Notes: a model not told the origin generated them from the letters alone. 21,041 nucleotides of DNA from SIG459 sp045631645 (GCA_045631645.1 JAZQVC010000037.1:1-21041); one strand, 5' to 3'. Numbered from the stretch's first letter, positions 1 to 7,488 are shown. Numbers and translations are program-made.

Positions 1-316
1 CACCGCCGAAGAAAATACGCTTATAGTGGTTGTATACCGAAACGGACAGGGAGATCTTGGCCTGATCCTGACCGATAATATACTGGTCAAGATATTCCTT
101 GATCTGTCTGGGAGTGGGGATCTGATCCGGGACATCCACAGAGCTGTTATAGGGCTGCTCCATGCTGCCCAACTCACCTTCCAGGATGCCGAGGCAGAGA
201 TTGACACACTCGTTACAGATATACACACCCGGACCGGCAATGATACGCTTGACATGCTCCTGATCCTTACCGCAGAAGGAACAATGGACCATCGTCTTCT
301 CATCCTTTTTTGCCAT
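1..316 (-). CDS. clpX: ClpX, ATPase subunit of ClpXP protease (N-terminal part, cut by window start)
   Basis: This is the first 105 residues of ClpX, the AAA+ unfoldase that recognises substrates and feeds them to ClpP. The visible part holds the N-terminal zinc-binding domain, with cysteine pairs C12/C15 (CSFC) and C34/C37 (CNEC). After it comes the family-typical stretch TPRQIKEYLDQYIVGQDQAK that leads into the AAA+ module, ending in frame at KRIFFGG. Walker A, Walker B and the pore loops lie outside the window. The ATG at 314-316 is preceded by a GAGGTG ribosome binding site. It is the third gene of a tig-clpP-clpX unit and lies 59 bp after clpP, with a hairpin between them. Identification is secure; only completeness is unknown. 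Confidence 0.96.
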   Translation of the reverse strand, partial: MAKKDEKTMVHCSFCGKDQEHVKRIIAGPGVYICNECVNLCLGILEGELGSMEQPYNSSVDVPDQIPTPRQIKEYLDQYIIGQDQAKISLSVSVYNHYKRIFFGG

Positions 317-337
317 AATAACACCTCATTGCTCAAA

Positions 338-367
338 GGAGTGGAGGCAGACGCCTGCCTCCACTCC
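338..367 (-). promoter_or_regulatory. Perfect 13-bp hairpin between clpP and clpX
   Basis: Bases 338-350 and 355-367 are exact reverse complements around a 4-nt loop, a GC-rich stem of 13 bp. In the direction of transcription only TTT follows, so it is a poor intrinsic terminator. It starts 8 bp past the clpP stop and ends about 20 bp before the clpX start. It may act as an attenuator or an RNA processing or stability element that sets the clpP:clpX ratio; this role is inference. Confidence 0.7.
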
Positions 368-375
368 CCGGCTGC

Positions 376-957
376 TTATCGTTTCTCGATCACCTTATCG
401 ATCAGACCGTACTCCACGGCCTGCTGCGCGGTCATAAAGTTATCACGCTCGCAGTCGGCAGTTACCTGCTCGATGCTCTTGCCGCAATTTTCCGCCATGA
501 TGCGGTTCATTCTTTCCTTAATGGATTCCAGTCGCTTCAGGTGGATTGCCATGTCGGTTACCTGACCCTGAGTTCCGGCAGAAGGCTGATGAATCATAAT
601 TTCCGCATTGGGAAGAGCGATACGCTTACCCTTTGCGCCTGCGCTCAGCAAGAAGGCACCCATAGATGCCGCCATACCTACGCAGATGGTGGAAACATCG
701 CACTTGATGTACTGCATGGTGTCATAAATAGCCATACCATCGGTTACACTGCCGCCGGGGCTATTGATGTAGAACTGGATATCCTTGTCGGGGTCCTGAG
801 CCTCAAGGAAAAGAAGCTGGGCCACGATAAGGCTTGCGGTGGTGGGGTTGACTTCCTCGGACAGCATAATAATGCGGTCATTGAGAAGTCTGGAAAAAAT
901 GTCATAAGAGCGCTCCCCGCGGGAAGTCTGCTCAACAACATAGGGAATAAAGCTCAT
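376..957 (-). CDS. clpP: ClpP, ATP-dependent serine protease subunit
   Basis: ClpP forms the two-ring proteolytic chamber that degrades proteins unfolded by ClpX or ClpC. The 193-residue length is normal. The catalytic triad is visible: Ser98 in GMAASMGAF, His123 in MIHQPS and Asp172 in ERDNF. The oxyanion region INSPGGSV is at 65-71. The ATG at 955-957 has a GAAAGGAGAG ribosome binding site upstream. The first residues (MSFIPYVVEQTSRGERSYDI) are the usual short propeptide and axial loop. It lies 78 bp downstream of tig and upstream of clpX, a common Firmicute arrangement that places chaperone, protease and unfoldase together in cytosolic protein quality control. A second, weaker promoter may lie in the tig-clpP gap. 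Confidence 0.98.
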   Translation of the reverse strand: MSFIPYVVEQTSRGERSYDIFSRLLNDRIIMLSEEVNPTTASLIVAQLLFLEAQDPDKDIQFYINSPGGSVTDGMAIYDTMQYIKCDVSTICVGMAASMGAFLLSAGAKGKRIALPNAEIMIHQPSAGTQGQVTDMAIHLKRLESIKERMNRIMAENCGKSIEQVTADCERDNFMTAQQAVEYGLIDKVIEKR

Positions 958-979
958 AACAGTAACTCTCCTTTCAAAA

Positions 980-1009
980 ATTATCAGCTTGATCTTTCAG
1001 CCTATCCAA
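980..1009 (-). promoter_or_regulatory. Possible internal promoter for clpP-clpX
   Basis: Read on the minus strand, TTGGAT (1004-1009) and GATAAT (980-985) are separated by 18 bp in the tig-clpP gap. The match to sigma-A consensus is moderate, so this is only a candidate for separate clpP-clpX expression. No CtsR-type heptad repeat was seen by eye beside it. Confidence 0.3.
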
Positions 1010-1035
1010 GAGAGCATATCCTTTTCTTTTCTTTG

Positions 1036-2334
1036 TTATTCAGCGTCCTCAGCCTTAACATCGGTAGCGACAGCAGCTTCAGCAACAACTTCGGCAGCCT
1101 TTCTCATCTTGAGGTCGCGAGCGATAATCTCGGTGGAGATAGCCTTCTTCAGCTCTTCAACATCCATGCTGTAAGCTTCAGCAGCAGTGGTGTATTCCTT
1201 CTCGATGTCCTCTTCGGAAACAACGATGCCCTCAGCCTCAGCACATGCCTCGAGGAAGATCTGGGTGCGGACTTCGTTTGCTGCGGAGGGACGCATCATG
1301 GCGCGGAAGGTGTTCTCATCCATGCCCATCATGCCGAGGTACTGGCTGAACTCAAAGCCCTGCATTGCGCAGTTGCGTGCATAGTCTTCGCAAACTCTGT
1401 CAACCTGCTCGTCAACCATGGCATCGGGAACTTCAACTTCCATGTTGTCAACTGCCTTCTGGAGAGCAGCTTCCTTGAAGTCCTTCTCAGAGCCTTCGCT
1501 CTTGCGCTCGAGGATTTCAGCCTTCAGAGAAGCCTTGTACTCTTCGAGAGTATCGAACTCGGAAACATCCTTTGCGAACTCATCGTCCAGCTCAGGGAGA
1601 ACGGTTTCCTTAACCTCGTTGCACTTTACGTGGAAGACAACAGCTGCGCCTGCAAGCTCAGGGGTGTAATCCTCGGGGAAGGTGATGTCGATATCCTTCT
1701 CCTCGCCGGCCTTCATGCCAACAACCTGCTCCTCGAAGCCGGGAACAAAGCTGCCGCTGCCGAGGGTGAGGTCAAAGCCTTCGCCCTTGCCGCCGTCAAA
1801 AGCAACGCCATCCTTGAAGCCTTCGAAGTCGATGTTAGCGGTGTCGCCTTCAGCTGCTTCGCGCTCAACGGTAACAATGCGAGCGCCCTTCTTCTGCTCC
1901 TTTGCCAGCTCAGCAGTGATCTCTTCCTCAGAGACCTCTACGGGAGCCTTGTAAGCCTCAATGCCCTTGTACTCGCCGAGCTTTACTTCGGGGTAGAGAG
2001 CGATTTCGAAATCGATGGTGAGGGTCTTGGTCTCGTCAACATTGAAGTTTACGATTGCGGGATGACCAACAGTGCGTGCATCGGACTCGGCAATGCCAGC
2101 CTCGAAAGCAGCAGGAGCCAGTTCTTCGATAGCATCCTCATAGAAAACATCGGTGCCGTACATGCCTTCAACGACCATACGGGGTGCCTTGCCCTTGCGG
2201 AAGCCGGGAACATGAATGCTCTTCTTTGCCTTCAGGTATGCGCCGTTGACAGCCTTCTCAAATGCTGCTGCATCGATTTCTACCTGGAAACCAAGCTTGC
2301 CGTTTTCTTTCTTTTCAAGGTTTTTAACAACCAT
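1036..2334 (-). CDS. tig: Trigger factor, ribosome-bound chaperone and prolyl isomerase
   Basis: Trigger factor binds at the ribosome exit tunnel and shields nascent chains. The 432 residues fit the family. The N-terminal ribosome-binding domain carries the signature GFRKGKAPR at 44-52. It is followed by an FKBP-type peptidyl-prolyl isomerase domain at about 155-240 (EGDTANIDFEGF, then GSGSFVPGFEEQVVGMKAGEE) and by a long helical, acidic C-terminal chaperone domain. The C-terminus is Ala/Glu rich (AAVATDVKAEDAE). The start is supported by AGGAGG 8 bases before the ATG. It is the first gene of the tig-clpP-clpX unit and has a good promoter about 75 bp upstream. The minus strand is GAG/GAA rich, which is why a long antisense open frame exists here; that frame has no homology I recognise. 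Confidence 0.97.
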   Translation of the reverse strand: MVVKNLEKKENGKLGFQVEIDAAAFEKAVNGAYLKAKKSIHVPGFRKGKAPRMVVEGMYGTDVFYEDAIEELAPAAFEAGIAESDARTVGHPAIVNFNVDETKTLTIDFEIALYPEVKLGEYKGIEAYKAPVEVSEEEITAELAKEQKKGARIVTVEREAAEGDTANIDFEGFKDGVAFDGGKGEGFDLTLGSGSFVPGFEEQVVGMKAGEEKDIDITFPEDYTPELAGAAVVFHVKCNEVKETVLPELDDEFAKDVSEFDTLEEYKASLKAEILERKSEGSEKDFKEAALQKAVDNMEVEVPDAMVDEQVDRVCEDYARNCAMQGFEFSQYLGMMGMDENTFRAMMRPSAANEVRTQIFLEACAEAEGIVVSEEDIEKEYTTAAEAYSMDVEELKKAISTEIIARDLKMRKAAEVVAEAAVATDVKAEDAE

Positions 2335-2406
2335 GGGGATTTCCTCCTATACATTTATCAGAAAGTTTTTAATTTTTTACTATTTCTTTCCATAAGATAG
2401 CAATTT

Positions 2407-2435
2407 AGTATATCAGATTGCACATAAAAAAGCAA
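2407..2435 (-). promoter_or_regulatory. Sigma-A promoter of the tig-clpP-clpX unit
   Basis: On the minus strand, TTGCTT (2430-2435), a 17-bp spacer and TATACT (2407-2412) are seen, with TGA directly before the -10, an extended -10. It lies between the metallophosphoesterase stop (2443) and tig and gives a leader of roughly 65 nt. A weak dyad GATTGC/GCAATC (2416-2421, 2432-2437) overlaps the spacer and could be a weak end signal for the gene upstream. Confidence 0.65.
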
Positions 2436-2442
2436 TCAATTT

Positions 2443-3129
2443 TTACATTATTTTCAAAGGAATAAACTGAAGATGGTCGGAAGAGATAAGGCGAAGTCTC
2501 ACTCCGTGGCTCTCACCTTCAAAGGCGGCGGCTCTGCCTGCGCTGTGGAGATGTCCATAGTAGCATTTCTTCACTCCATAACGCTCCATAAGTTCAAGCA
2601 TGGGCGTGCATTCATAGCCATACATCTTGGGAGGATAATGGAGGAAAACGATTTTCTCCCTCTCCCCTGCCGCTTTAAGGCTGGCTTCAAGACGAAGAAT
2701 CTCTCTGTCCGTCATCTTCTTATCATGCTCACGGCTCACATTGCCTTCAGCTGCCCAGCCGCGGGTTCCGCATAGGGCGATATCCTCATAAAAGAAGCAG
2801 TTATTATTGAGGATTTCAATGGAGTCTATGCCCTTTTCCTCAAAAAACTTCATAGCCTTGCTGGCCGTTGACCACCAATAATCGTGGTTGCCCTTGAGGA
2901 TTATTTTTCTGCCGGGGATGGAGTGGATAAAGCGAAAATCCTCCTCCGCCTCCTGCAGAGTCATTCCCCATGTAAGGTCGCCGCAGATAACGGTGGTATC
3001 TCCCTCTTTGACAAGGGAAAGACCTTCCTTGAGCTTGTGTATATAATTTTCCCATCTGCCTCCGAAAACGTCCATAGGCTTATTGCAGCCCAAAGAAAGA
3101 TGGAGGTCGCCGATAACGAATAATGACAT
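2443..3129 (-). CDS. Calcineurin-like metallophosphoesterase
   Basis: The 228-residue protein carries all blocks of the two-metal calcineurin-like phosphoesterase fold: D8-L-H10 (GDLHLS), G50-D51 (CGDLTW), G80-N81-H82-D83 (KGNHDYWW), H164 (FLHYPP) and G192-H193-L194-H195 (YGHLHS). The general family and metal site are therefore clear, but the substrate is not. Proteins of this size with KGNHDYWW and HYPP motifs are annotated in clostridia simply as serine/threonine phosphatase or phosphohydrolase. There is no signal peptide, so it is cytosolic. The ATG at 3127-3129 has GGAG about 8 bases upstream. It is divergent from the DUF1540 gene and ends just before the tig promoter, so it is probably its own transcription unit. 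Confidence 0.9.
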   Translation of the reverse strand: MSLFVIGDLHLSLGCNKPMDVFGGRWENYIHKLKEGLSLVKEGDTTVICGDLTWGMTLQEAEEDFRFIHSIPGRKIILKGNHDYWWSTASKAMKFFEEKGIDSIEILNNNCFFYEDIALCGTRGWAAEGNVSREHDKKMTDREILRLEASLKAAGEREKIVFLHYPPKMYGYECTPMLELMERYGVKKCYYGHLHSAGRAAAFEGESHGVRLRLISSDHLQFIPLKIM

Positions 3130-3172
3130 ATATTACTCCGGGAATAATTGATTTATTTCGGTACAAAATATA

Positions 3173-3195
3173 TTTCGCCGGATATTACGGCAAAA
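3173..3195. promoter_or_regulatory. Dyad in the divergent metallophosphoesterase/DUF1540 intergenic region
   Basis: An 8-bp inverted repeat with one mismatch (TTTCGCCG at 3173-3180, CGGCAAAA at 3188-3195) is separated by 7 bp and sits midway between the divergent starts at 3129 and 3218. A minus-strand promoter for the phosphoesterase, TTGCCG-17-TATTTT, overlaps it, and a TATAAT is at 3196-3201 on the plus strand. It could be a shared operator; this is not proven. Confidence 0.3.
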
Positions 3196-3217
3196 TATAA
3201 TCAGGGAGAGCGGAAGC

Positions 3218-3400
3218 ATGAAGGATAATCACAGCCATTGCAGTAAGCTCGGCGGCGTTGGCTGCAGCGTTTTTAACTGCGTTTACAACGATGTTGAGTG
3301 CAAAGCCTGCACCGCTGACCACATCAAAGTGGAAACCAAGTCCGGTGACTGCAAGGCAGAAGCTGCCTGCGGCACCTATACCCCCAGAACCCAGTTCTGA
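3218..3400 (+). CDS. Small cysteine-rich DUF1540-type protein
   Basis: The 60-residue protein has seven cysteines (8, 16, 21, 28, 31, 45, 51) and the pattern GCSVFNCVYNDVECKACTADHIKV. That is the DUF1540 signature: Cys-x4-Cys-x-Tyr-Asn, then Cys, then C-x-A-x-x-I-x-V. DUF1540 proteins are short, common in clostridia and thought to bind metal; their role is not established. Extra histidines (H5, H7, H35) could add ligands. A ribosome binding site GGGAG is at 3204-3208, about 9 bases before the ATG. The gene stands alone on the plus strand between two minus-strand genes and ends at a strong hairpin shared with thrC. Confidence 0.85.
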   Translation: MKDNHSHCSKLGGVGCSVFNCVYNDVECKACTADHIKVETKSGDCKAEAACGTYTPRTQF

Positions 3401-3409
3401 GGAACTTGG

Positions 3410-3434
3410 GAGGACGGACTATATTTCCGTCCTC
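3410..3434. terminator. Hairpin between convergent DUF1540 gene and thrC
   Basis: Bases 3410-3418 and 3426-3434 form a perfect 9-bp GC-rich stem with a 7-nt loop, placed between the DUF1540 stop (3400) and the thrC stop (3442). There is no long T-run on either strand, so termination would be weaker than a classical intrinsic terminator. The position between converging genes suggests a bidirectional end signal. Confidence 0.6.
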
Positions 3435-3441
3435 TTACATA

Positions 3442-4902
3442 TCATTTGAGAAATTCTCCCACAACTTCGATCATCTTTTCCTTTTCAGTGAACTCATCAA
3501 AGCGTACGCTGCGCTTATCAAGTCCGGAAAGGGGTGCAGGAATTTTTGTTCCGCTCTTTTCGGAGAGGGCGGAGAGAGCGTCCTCCCCTGTTTCTGCCCC
3601 GAGAGCATCCAGAACATCAACTGCGAACTTATAGGGGCTTGCGGTGGAAACTATAACGGCAGGAGTATTTTCCTCACGCTGCTCACAAAGAACCTTGTAA
3701 GCAACGGCGGTATGGGTATCCATAAGATATCCCTTTTCATCAAAAAGCTGACGGATGGCAGCTTTGGTTGCCTCATCATCGCAGCAGCCGCAGTTAAAAT
3801 CAGCCTTAACGGCAGCAAGCACGGCATCATCCACTTGATAGAAGCCCTTTTCATTAAGAGCGGACATATACTCTTTCACCTTTTCACTGCCTGCAAGGGC
3901 ATAGAGAAGTCTTTCCAGATTACTGGAAACAAGAATATCCATAGAGGGAGAAATGGTGGTATGGAAGGGGCGGTTTTTATCGTAAACGCCTTTTTCGATA
4001 AAGTCGGTGAGAACATTGTTCTCGTTGCTGGCGCAGATAAGTCTGCCTACAGGAAGTCCCATCTGTTTGGCATACCATCCTGCAAGAATATTGCCGAAAT
4101 TACCGGTGGGAACGCAGTAATCCAGCTTCTCGCCAAGAGCGAGCTTTCCGCTTTTCACGAAGTCGCAGTAAGCAGAGAAATAGTAAACAATCTGGGGCAG
4201 AAGTCTTCCCCAGTTTATAGAGTTTGCGGAGGAGAGGAAAAATCCTCTTTCAGCAAGAGAGGCGGCAAAATCACTGTTGCCGAAAATCTTTTTAACACCT
4301 GTCTGGGCGTCATCAAAGTTACCAATAACGGAGCAAACGCCAACATTATTACCGCTCTGGGTAACCATCTGCAGGCGCTGGATATCGGAAACGCCGTCCT
4401 TGGGATAGAAGACGAAAATTTTGGTGCCTTCCACATCCGCAAAGCCCTCAAGAGCTGCCTTGCCGGTATCGCCGGAAGTGGCAACCAGTATGCATACGGT
4501 TTTGTCCTCGCCGGTTTTCTTCAAAGAAGCGGTGAGAAGATGGGGCAGCATCTGCAGCGCCATGTCCTTGAAAGCGCAAGTGGGTCCATGCCAAAGCTCA
4601 AGAAACGCGGTGGTGTCATCAATGAAGCTGAGGGGAGCCACTGCCTCGCAGTCAAAATTATCGCCATATGCTGCAGCGGTGAATTTTTCAATTTCTTCTG
4701 CGCTGAAGTCCTCAAGGAAAAGGCTCATTATGCTTTTTGCTCTCGCTCTATAAGAGGCATCGCAAAGCTCATTTATCTTCTCAAGACTAAGCTTGGGAAG
4801 CTCTTCGGGCACAAAAAGTCCGCCATCGGCGGCGAGACCTTTTGCAATAGCCTCGGCTGCGCTTATTTTGATGCTTTCATTTCTGGTGCTGTAATACTTC
4901 AT
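3442..4902 (-). CDS. thrC: Threonine synthase
   Basis: ThrC is the PLP enzyme that converts O-phosphohomoserine to threonine, the last step of threonine synthesis. The 486 residues match the longer bacterial and fungal-type threonine synthases. The start MKYYSTRNE, then GLAADGGLFVPEELP (22-36), is the typical N-terminus. The PLP-binding lysine is K112 in LELWHGPTCAFKDMALQ, and the phosphate loop region SGDTGKAA is at about 143-150. NNENNVLTDF-like and PTGNFGNILAGWYAK segments are also present. The ATG has GAGGTG upstream, 9 bp after the yraN stop. It is the last gene of the lepB-rbgA-rnhB-yraN-thrC operon, so an amino-acid biosynthesis gene rides with housekeeping genes here. Confidence 0.97.
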   Translation of the reverse strand: MKYYSTRNESIKISAAEAIAKGLAADGGLFVPEELPKLSLEKINELCDASYRARAKSIMSLFLEDFSAEEIEKFTAAAYGDNFDCEAVAPLSFIDDTTAFLELWHGPTCAFKDMALQMLPHLLTASLKKTGEDKTVCILVATSGDTGKAALEGFADVEGTKIFVFYPKDGVSDIQRLQMVTQSGNNVGVCSVIGNFDDAQTGVKKIFGNSDFAASLAERGFFLSSANSINWGRLLPQIVYYFSAYCDFVKSGKLALGEKLDYCVPTGNFGNILAGWYAKQMGLPVGRLICASNENNVLTDFIEKGVYDKNRPFHTTISPSMDILVSSNLERLLYALAGSEKVKEYMSALNEKGFYQVDDAVLAAVKADFNCGCCDDEATKAAIRQLFDEKGYLMDTHTAVAYKVLCEQREENTPAVIVSTASPYKFAVDVLDALGAETGEDALSALSEKSGTKIPAPLSGLDKRSVRFDEFTEKEKMIEVVGEFLK

Positions 4903-4911
4903 ATTTTCACC

Positions 4912-5268
4912 TCAAAACGCGTTTTCTATGTGGTTAATTATTATCTCTCCGGCATCACCATGGGGAGCATATACCTCGATTACATCAAATCTGGGCTGCT
5001 TTTCCGTGGGATTGAGGCTCAGCCAAAGCTGCGCCGCGGTCATAATTCGCTGCTGCTTCGCAGCGGTTACAAACTCCCGCGCCTGAGCAAATGAAGCATT
5101 TTTCCTCAGCTTAACCTCAACAAATACAATGAATTTCTTGTCCTCGGCAATAACATCAATTTCACCGAAGCGGCAGGAATAATTCATTCCGACAATTTTA
5201 TATTTTTTATTTTTGAGATATTTTGCGGCCTGTTCCTCTCCGAAACGGCCGAGAAGCTTTTTATCCAT
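4912..5268 (-). CDS. yraN: YraN/UPF0102 family nuclease-fold protein
   Basis: The 118-residue protein has the UPF0102 pattern: an N-terminal helix GRFGEEQAAKYLKNKKYKIV (7-26), GEIDVIA (35-41) and VFVEVKLR (48-55). The D38 and E51-x-K53 arrangement is that of a PD-(D/E)xK nuclease-like (Holliday junction resolvase-like) fold. The biological role of the family is not settled. The ATG lies 1 bp from the rnhB stop and its ribosome binding site is inside the end of rnhB, which implies translational coupling. The pairing rnhB-yraN is conserved in many bacteria. Confidence 0.92.
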   Translation of the reverse strand: MDKKLLGRFGEEQAAKYLKNKKYKIVGMNYSCRFGEIDVIAEDKKFIVFVEVKLRKNASFAQAREFVTAAKQQRIMTAAQLWLSLNPTEKQPRFDVIEVYAPHGDAGEIIINHIENAF

Positions 5269-5269
5269 A

Positions 5270-5878
5270 TCAGTGCATCTTCTTCAAAAAAGAGGGTCTG
5301 TGGATGGGGCTCATTCCATATTCACGAATGGCGGCATAGTGCGCCTTTGTACCGTAGCCCTTGTGCTTATCGAAGGAATATTCAGGATATTTCTCCGCCA
5401 TTTCAAGCATATAGCGGTCACGAGTGACCTTGGCGAGAATACTTGCTGCGGCAATGGAAGCGCATTTTGCGTCACCGTGTATTACGGTGCGGCTTTCGCA
5501 TTCAATACCCGTATTGCGGTTTCCGTCTATAAGCGCCAGCGCAGGTGCACTCTCCAGCTTTGCAATGGCTCTGTTCATGGCAAGATAGGTGGCGCCAAGT
5601 ATGTTGAGCTCTTCAATTTCCTCAACGCTTGCAAAGGCTATTCCATAGCTTATGGCAGATTCGATTATCTTATCGTAAAGCTCATCGCGCTTTTTTTCAC
5701 TGAGCTTTTTGGAATCGTTAAGACCTTCAATTTCTATGCCCTTGGGAAGGATAACGGCGGCGGCGCAGACAGGTCCTGCGAGAGGTCCTCTTCCGGCTTC
5801 ATCAACTCCGCAAATGGGATAAATTCCGCTGTCGAGAAGTTCGCTTTCAAGTTCCCACAAATCAATTTTATCGGACAT
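5270..5878 (-). CDS. rnhB: Ribonuclease HII
   Basis: RNase HII removes ribonucleotides and RNA primers from RNA-DNA hybrids. At 202 residues the size is usual. The four metal-binding acidic residues are visible: D26 and E27 in GVDEAGRGPLAGPV, D118 in LIDGN and D136 in HGDAKCASIAAASILAK. The helix TRDRYM follows, and the C-terminal block YGMSPIHRPSF is the family hallmark. The start has GGAGGTG upstream, located within the last codons of rbgA (3-bp gap). It is co-transcribed with lepB, rbgA, yraN and thrC. Confidence 0.97.
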   Translation of the reverse strand: MSDKIDLWELESELLDSGIYPICGVDEAGRGPLAGPVCAAAVILPKGIEIEGLNDSKKLSEKKRDELYDKIIESAISYGIAFASVEEIEELNILGATYLAMNRAIAKLESAPALALIDGNRNTGIECESRTVIHGDAKCASIAAASILAKVTRDRYMLEMAEKYPEYSFDKHKGYGTKAHYAAIREYGMSPIHRPSFLKKMH

Positions 5879-5881
5879 ATT

Positions 5882-6760
5882 TTACACCTCCGGGGGTGCT
5901 TCAAGGCTTATGCGCCCAAGTTTGCCGTCGTGGTACTCGCTGAGGAGAACATTGGCCATGCGCTCAATATCATACTCGCCCTTGCTTACAAGGAATCCGC
6001 GTTTTTTAGCGGCGTCCTCAAGAAGCTCATAGCCGTTTTTACCAGGGTCGGGCGTGAACTTATAGCGCTGCTCAATTGCCTCGGGCTTAAGAGCGCGAAG
6101 GCGGAGCATAAAGTTTGCGGCAAGGGTTTCTTTATCAAGAACATCCGCCTTGATGGCATTTGCAAGAGCCAGAGCCTCGCCAACTTCCTGAGAATCGAAC
6201 TTAGGCCAGAGGATACCGGGAGTATCCAAAAGATCCAGACCATTGCCTATGCTTATCCACTGCTTGCCTCTGGTAACGCCGGGCTTATCTCCTGCGATGG
6301 CGGCCTTACGGCCTGCAACTTTGTTGATAAAGGTGCTTTTGCCAACATTGGGAATTCCCAGAATCATAATGCGGAGGGGTCTTGTTCCCTGTCCCTTTGC
6401 CTCGTATGCGGCAATTTTATCCTTAAGGACGGCTCGCACAGCGGCAGAGAAGTTATTGACTCCCTTTCCGCTTTTGGCATCAGTTTCCAAAACGGCAAGA
6501 CCCTTTTTCTGGAAATATGCTCTCCACTTTGCGGTTATGGCAGGGTCGGCAAGGTCTATGCGGTTGAGAATAACAAGACGGGGCTTATCACCCGCAAGAC
6601 GGTCTATATCGGGGTTGCGGCTGGAAAAAGGAATTCTTGCATCCAGAAGCTCACAAACCGCATCCACCATTTTCATATTTTCTTCTATCATTCTCTGGGC
6701 CTTGGTCATATGACCGGGGAACCACTGAATGACCATTTTTTCGTATGCGTTATCAGACAT
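5882..6760 (-). CDS. rbgA: RbgA (YlqF), circularly permuted GTPase for 50S ribosome assembly
   Basis: RbgA is a GTPase needed late in large-subunit maturation in Firmicutes. The GTPase motifs occur in permuted order: G4 as N66-R-I-D69 and G5 near DAKSGKG (94-100), then G1 GIPNVGKS (135-142), G2 around T163 (PGVTRG) and G3 DTPG (179-182). The family N-terminus IQWFPGHMTKAQR is at 11-23. The C-terminal domain (about 205-292) is helical, as in YlqF. The start at 6760 is favoured by AAAGGTGA upstream, giving an 8-residue extension before the M9 that some homologues use. Like the family, it has arginine where most GTPases have the NKxD lysine. It lies 19 bp after lepB. Confidence 0.97.
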   Translation of the reverse strand: MSDNAYEKMVIQWFPGHMTKAQRMIEENMKMVDAVCELLDARIPFSSRNPDIDRLAGDKPRLVILNRIDLADPAITAKWRAYFQKKGLAVLETDAKSGKGVNNFSAAVRAVLKDKIAAYEAKGQGTRPLRIMILGIPNVGKSTFINKVAGRKAAIAGDKPGVTRGKQWISIGNGLDLLDTPGILWPKFDSQEVGEALALANAIKADVLDKETLAANFMLRLRALKPEAIEQRYKFTPDPGKNGYELLEDAAKKRGFLVSKGEYDIERMANVLLSEYHDGKLGRISLEAPPEV

Positions 6761-6779
6761 AGCTTAAATCACCTTTTTC

Positions 6780-7373
6780 TCAGGATACAAAACCGATCTT
6801 ATTCAGGGGAGCAATTCTAAAAATAACCTTACCGAGAATGTTGCGAACATCCACACAGCCTATGCTGTCAGTGCGGCTGTCAGTTGAGCCGTTGCGGTTA
6901 TCACCCATAACAAATACGCAGCCTTCGGGCACTTCTATCTCATACTCAAAGTCCTGAGGATCAAGATAGCTATAGAATCCATACTCCTTGGTATAAGGCT
7001 CATCGAGAGGCTTGCCGTCAACAATGACAAGGCACTTTTTGAAGTCTATATCAACGGTCTGTCCTTCGGTTGCAATAACGCGCTTGACGATAGGCTCTTC
7101 TCTGAAGGAAGGCTGGCGAAGAACAACTATATCTCCGTATTCGGGAGTATAGAACAACTTGCTTATTATAAGGCGGTCTCCATCCTCAAGGGTGTTTTCC
7201 ATGCTGCCGCCAACAACGCCGACAGTGCGTCCCACAAAAAGGAAAACAACAATACAGACGATGAGGGCAAAGACTATGCACTGAATCCAGTCGAAAAGCT
7301 CGCTGGAGTTTGTGGTCTCTTCCACAGGAGCGGGAGTTTCCTTCACTTTATTTTTCATGCGTTTAATATCCAT
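6780..7373 (-). CDS. lepB: Signal peptidase I
   Basis: This type I signal peptidase cleaves Sec and Tat signal peptides at the outer face of the membrane. The 197 residues contain one N-terminal membrane segment at about 28-48 (WIQCIVFALIVCIVVFLFV). The catalytic Ser57 is in GGSMENTL and the Lys97 general base is in IVKRVIA. Box E MGDNRNGSTDSR follows at 156-167. The single-anchor architecture is typical of Gram-positive SipS-like enzymes. Its ATG has GGAGG 7 bases upstream. It opens the lepB-rbgA-rnhB-yraN-thrC operon from a promoter in the short divergent region shared with the GNAT gene. Confidence 0.97.
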   Translation of the reverse strand: MDIKRMKNKVKETPAPVEETTNSSELFDWIQCIVFALIVCIVVFLFVGRTVGVVGGSMENTLEDGDRLIISKLFYTPEYGDIVVLRQPSFREEPIVKRVIATEGQTVDIDFKKCLVIVDGKPLDEPYTKEYGFYSYLDPQDFEYEIEVPEGCVFVMGDNRNGSTDSRTDSIGCVDVRNILGKVIFRIAPLNKIGFVS

Positions 7374-7408
7374 AATTTGCCTCCGTTGAGGAAATATTTA
7401 ATCAGTGT

Positions 7409-7438
7409 ATTATACACCCAAATATGTCCCTCTTGCAA
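7409..7438 (-). promoter_or_regulatory. Promoter of the lepB operon
   Basis: On the minus strand, TTGCAA (7433-7438) is followed by an 18-bp spacer and a perfect TATAAT (7409-7414). It lies 36 bp upstream of the lepB ATG. The -10 is strong and the -35 is 4 of 6. Confidence 0.6.
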
Positions 7439-7459
7439 GGGGCAGTTTGAAGAGCGCTA

Positions 7460-7488
7460 TTGAAATAACGGGTGCTGTTTGTTATTAT
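7460..7488 (+). promoter_or_regulatory. Promoter of the GNAT acetyltransferase gene
   Basis: TTGAAA (7460-7465), a 17-bp spacer and TATTAT (7483-7488) are present, with TGT directly before the -10, an extended -10. It gives a leader of about 18 nt before the ATG at 7513 and shows that upstream in-frame start codons would not be transcribed. Confidence 0.6.

Noticed and set aside
541..2400. A 619-codon open frame on the plus strand opposite clpP and tig.
   Set aside because: It is antisense to two certain genes, results from their codon composition, and has no recognisable domain or ribosome binding site.
3406..5094. A 562-codon plus-strand frame opposite thrC and yraN.
   Set aside because: It is a shadow of thrC, whose PLP motif and length are definitive; no motif in the antisense product.
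5213..6820. A 535-codon plus-strand frame opposite rnhB and rbgA.
   Set aside because: Both minus-strand genes are complete with all catalytic motifs; the antisense frame has none.
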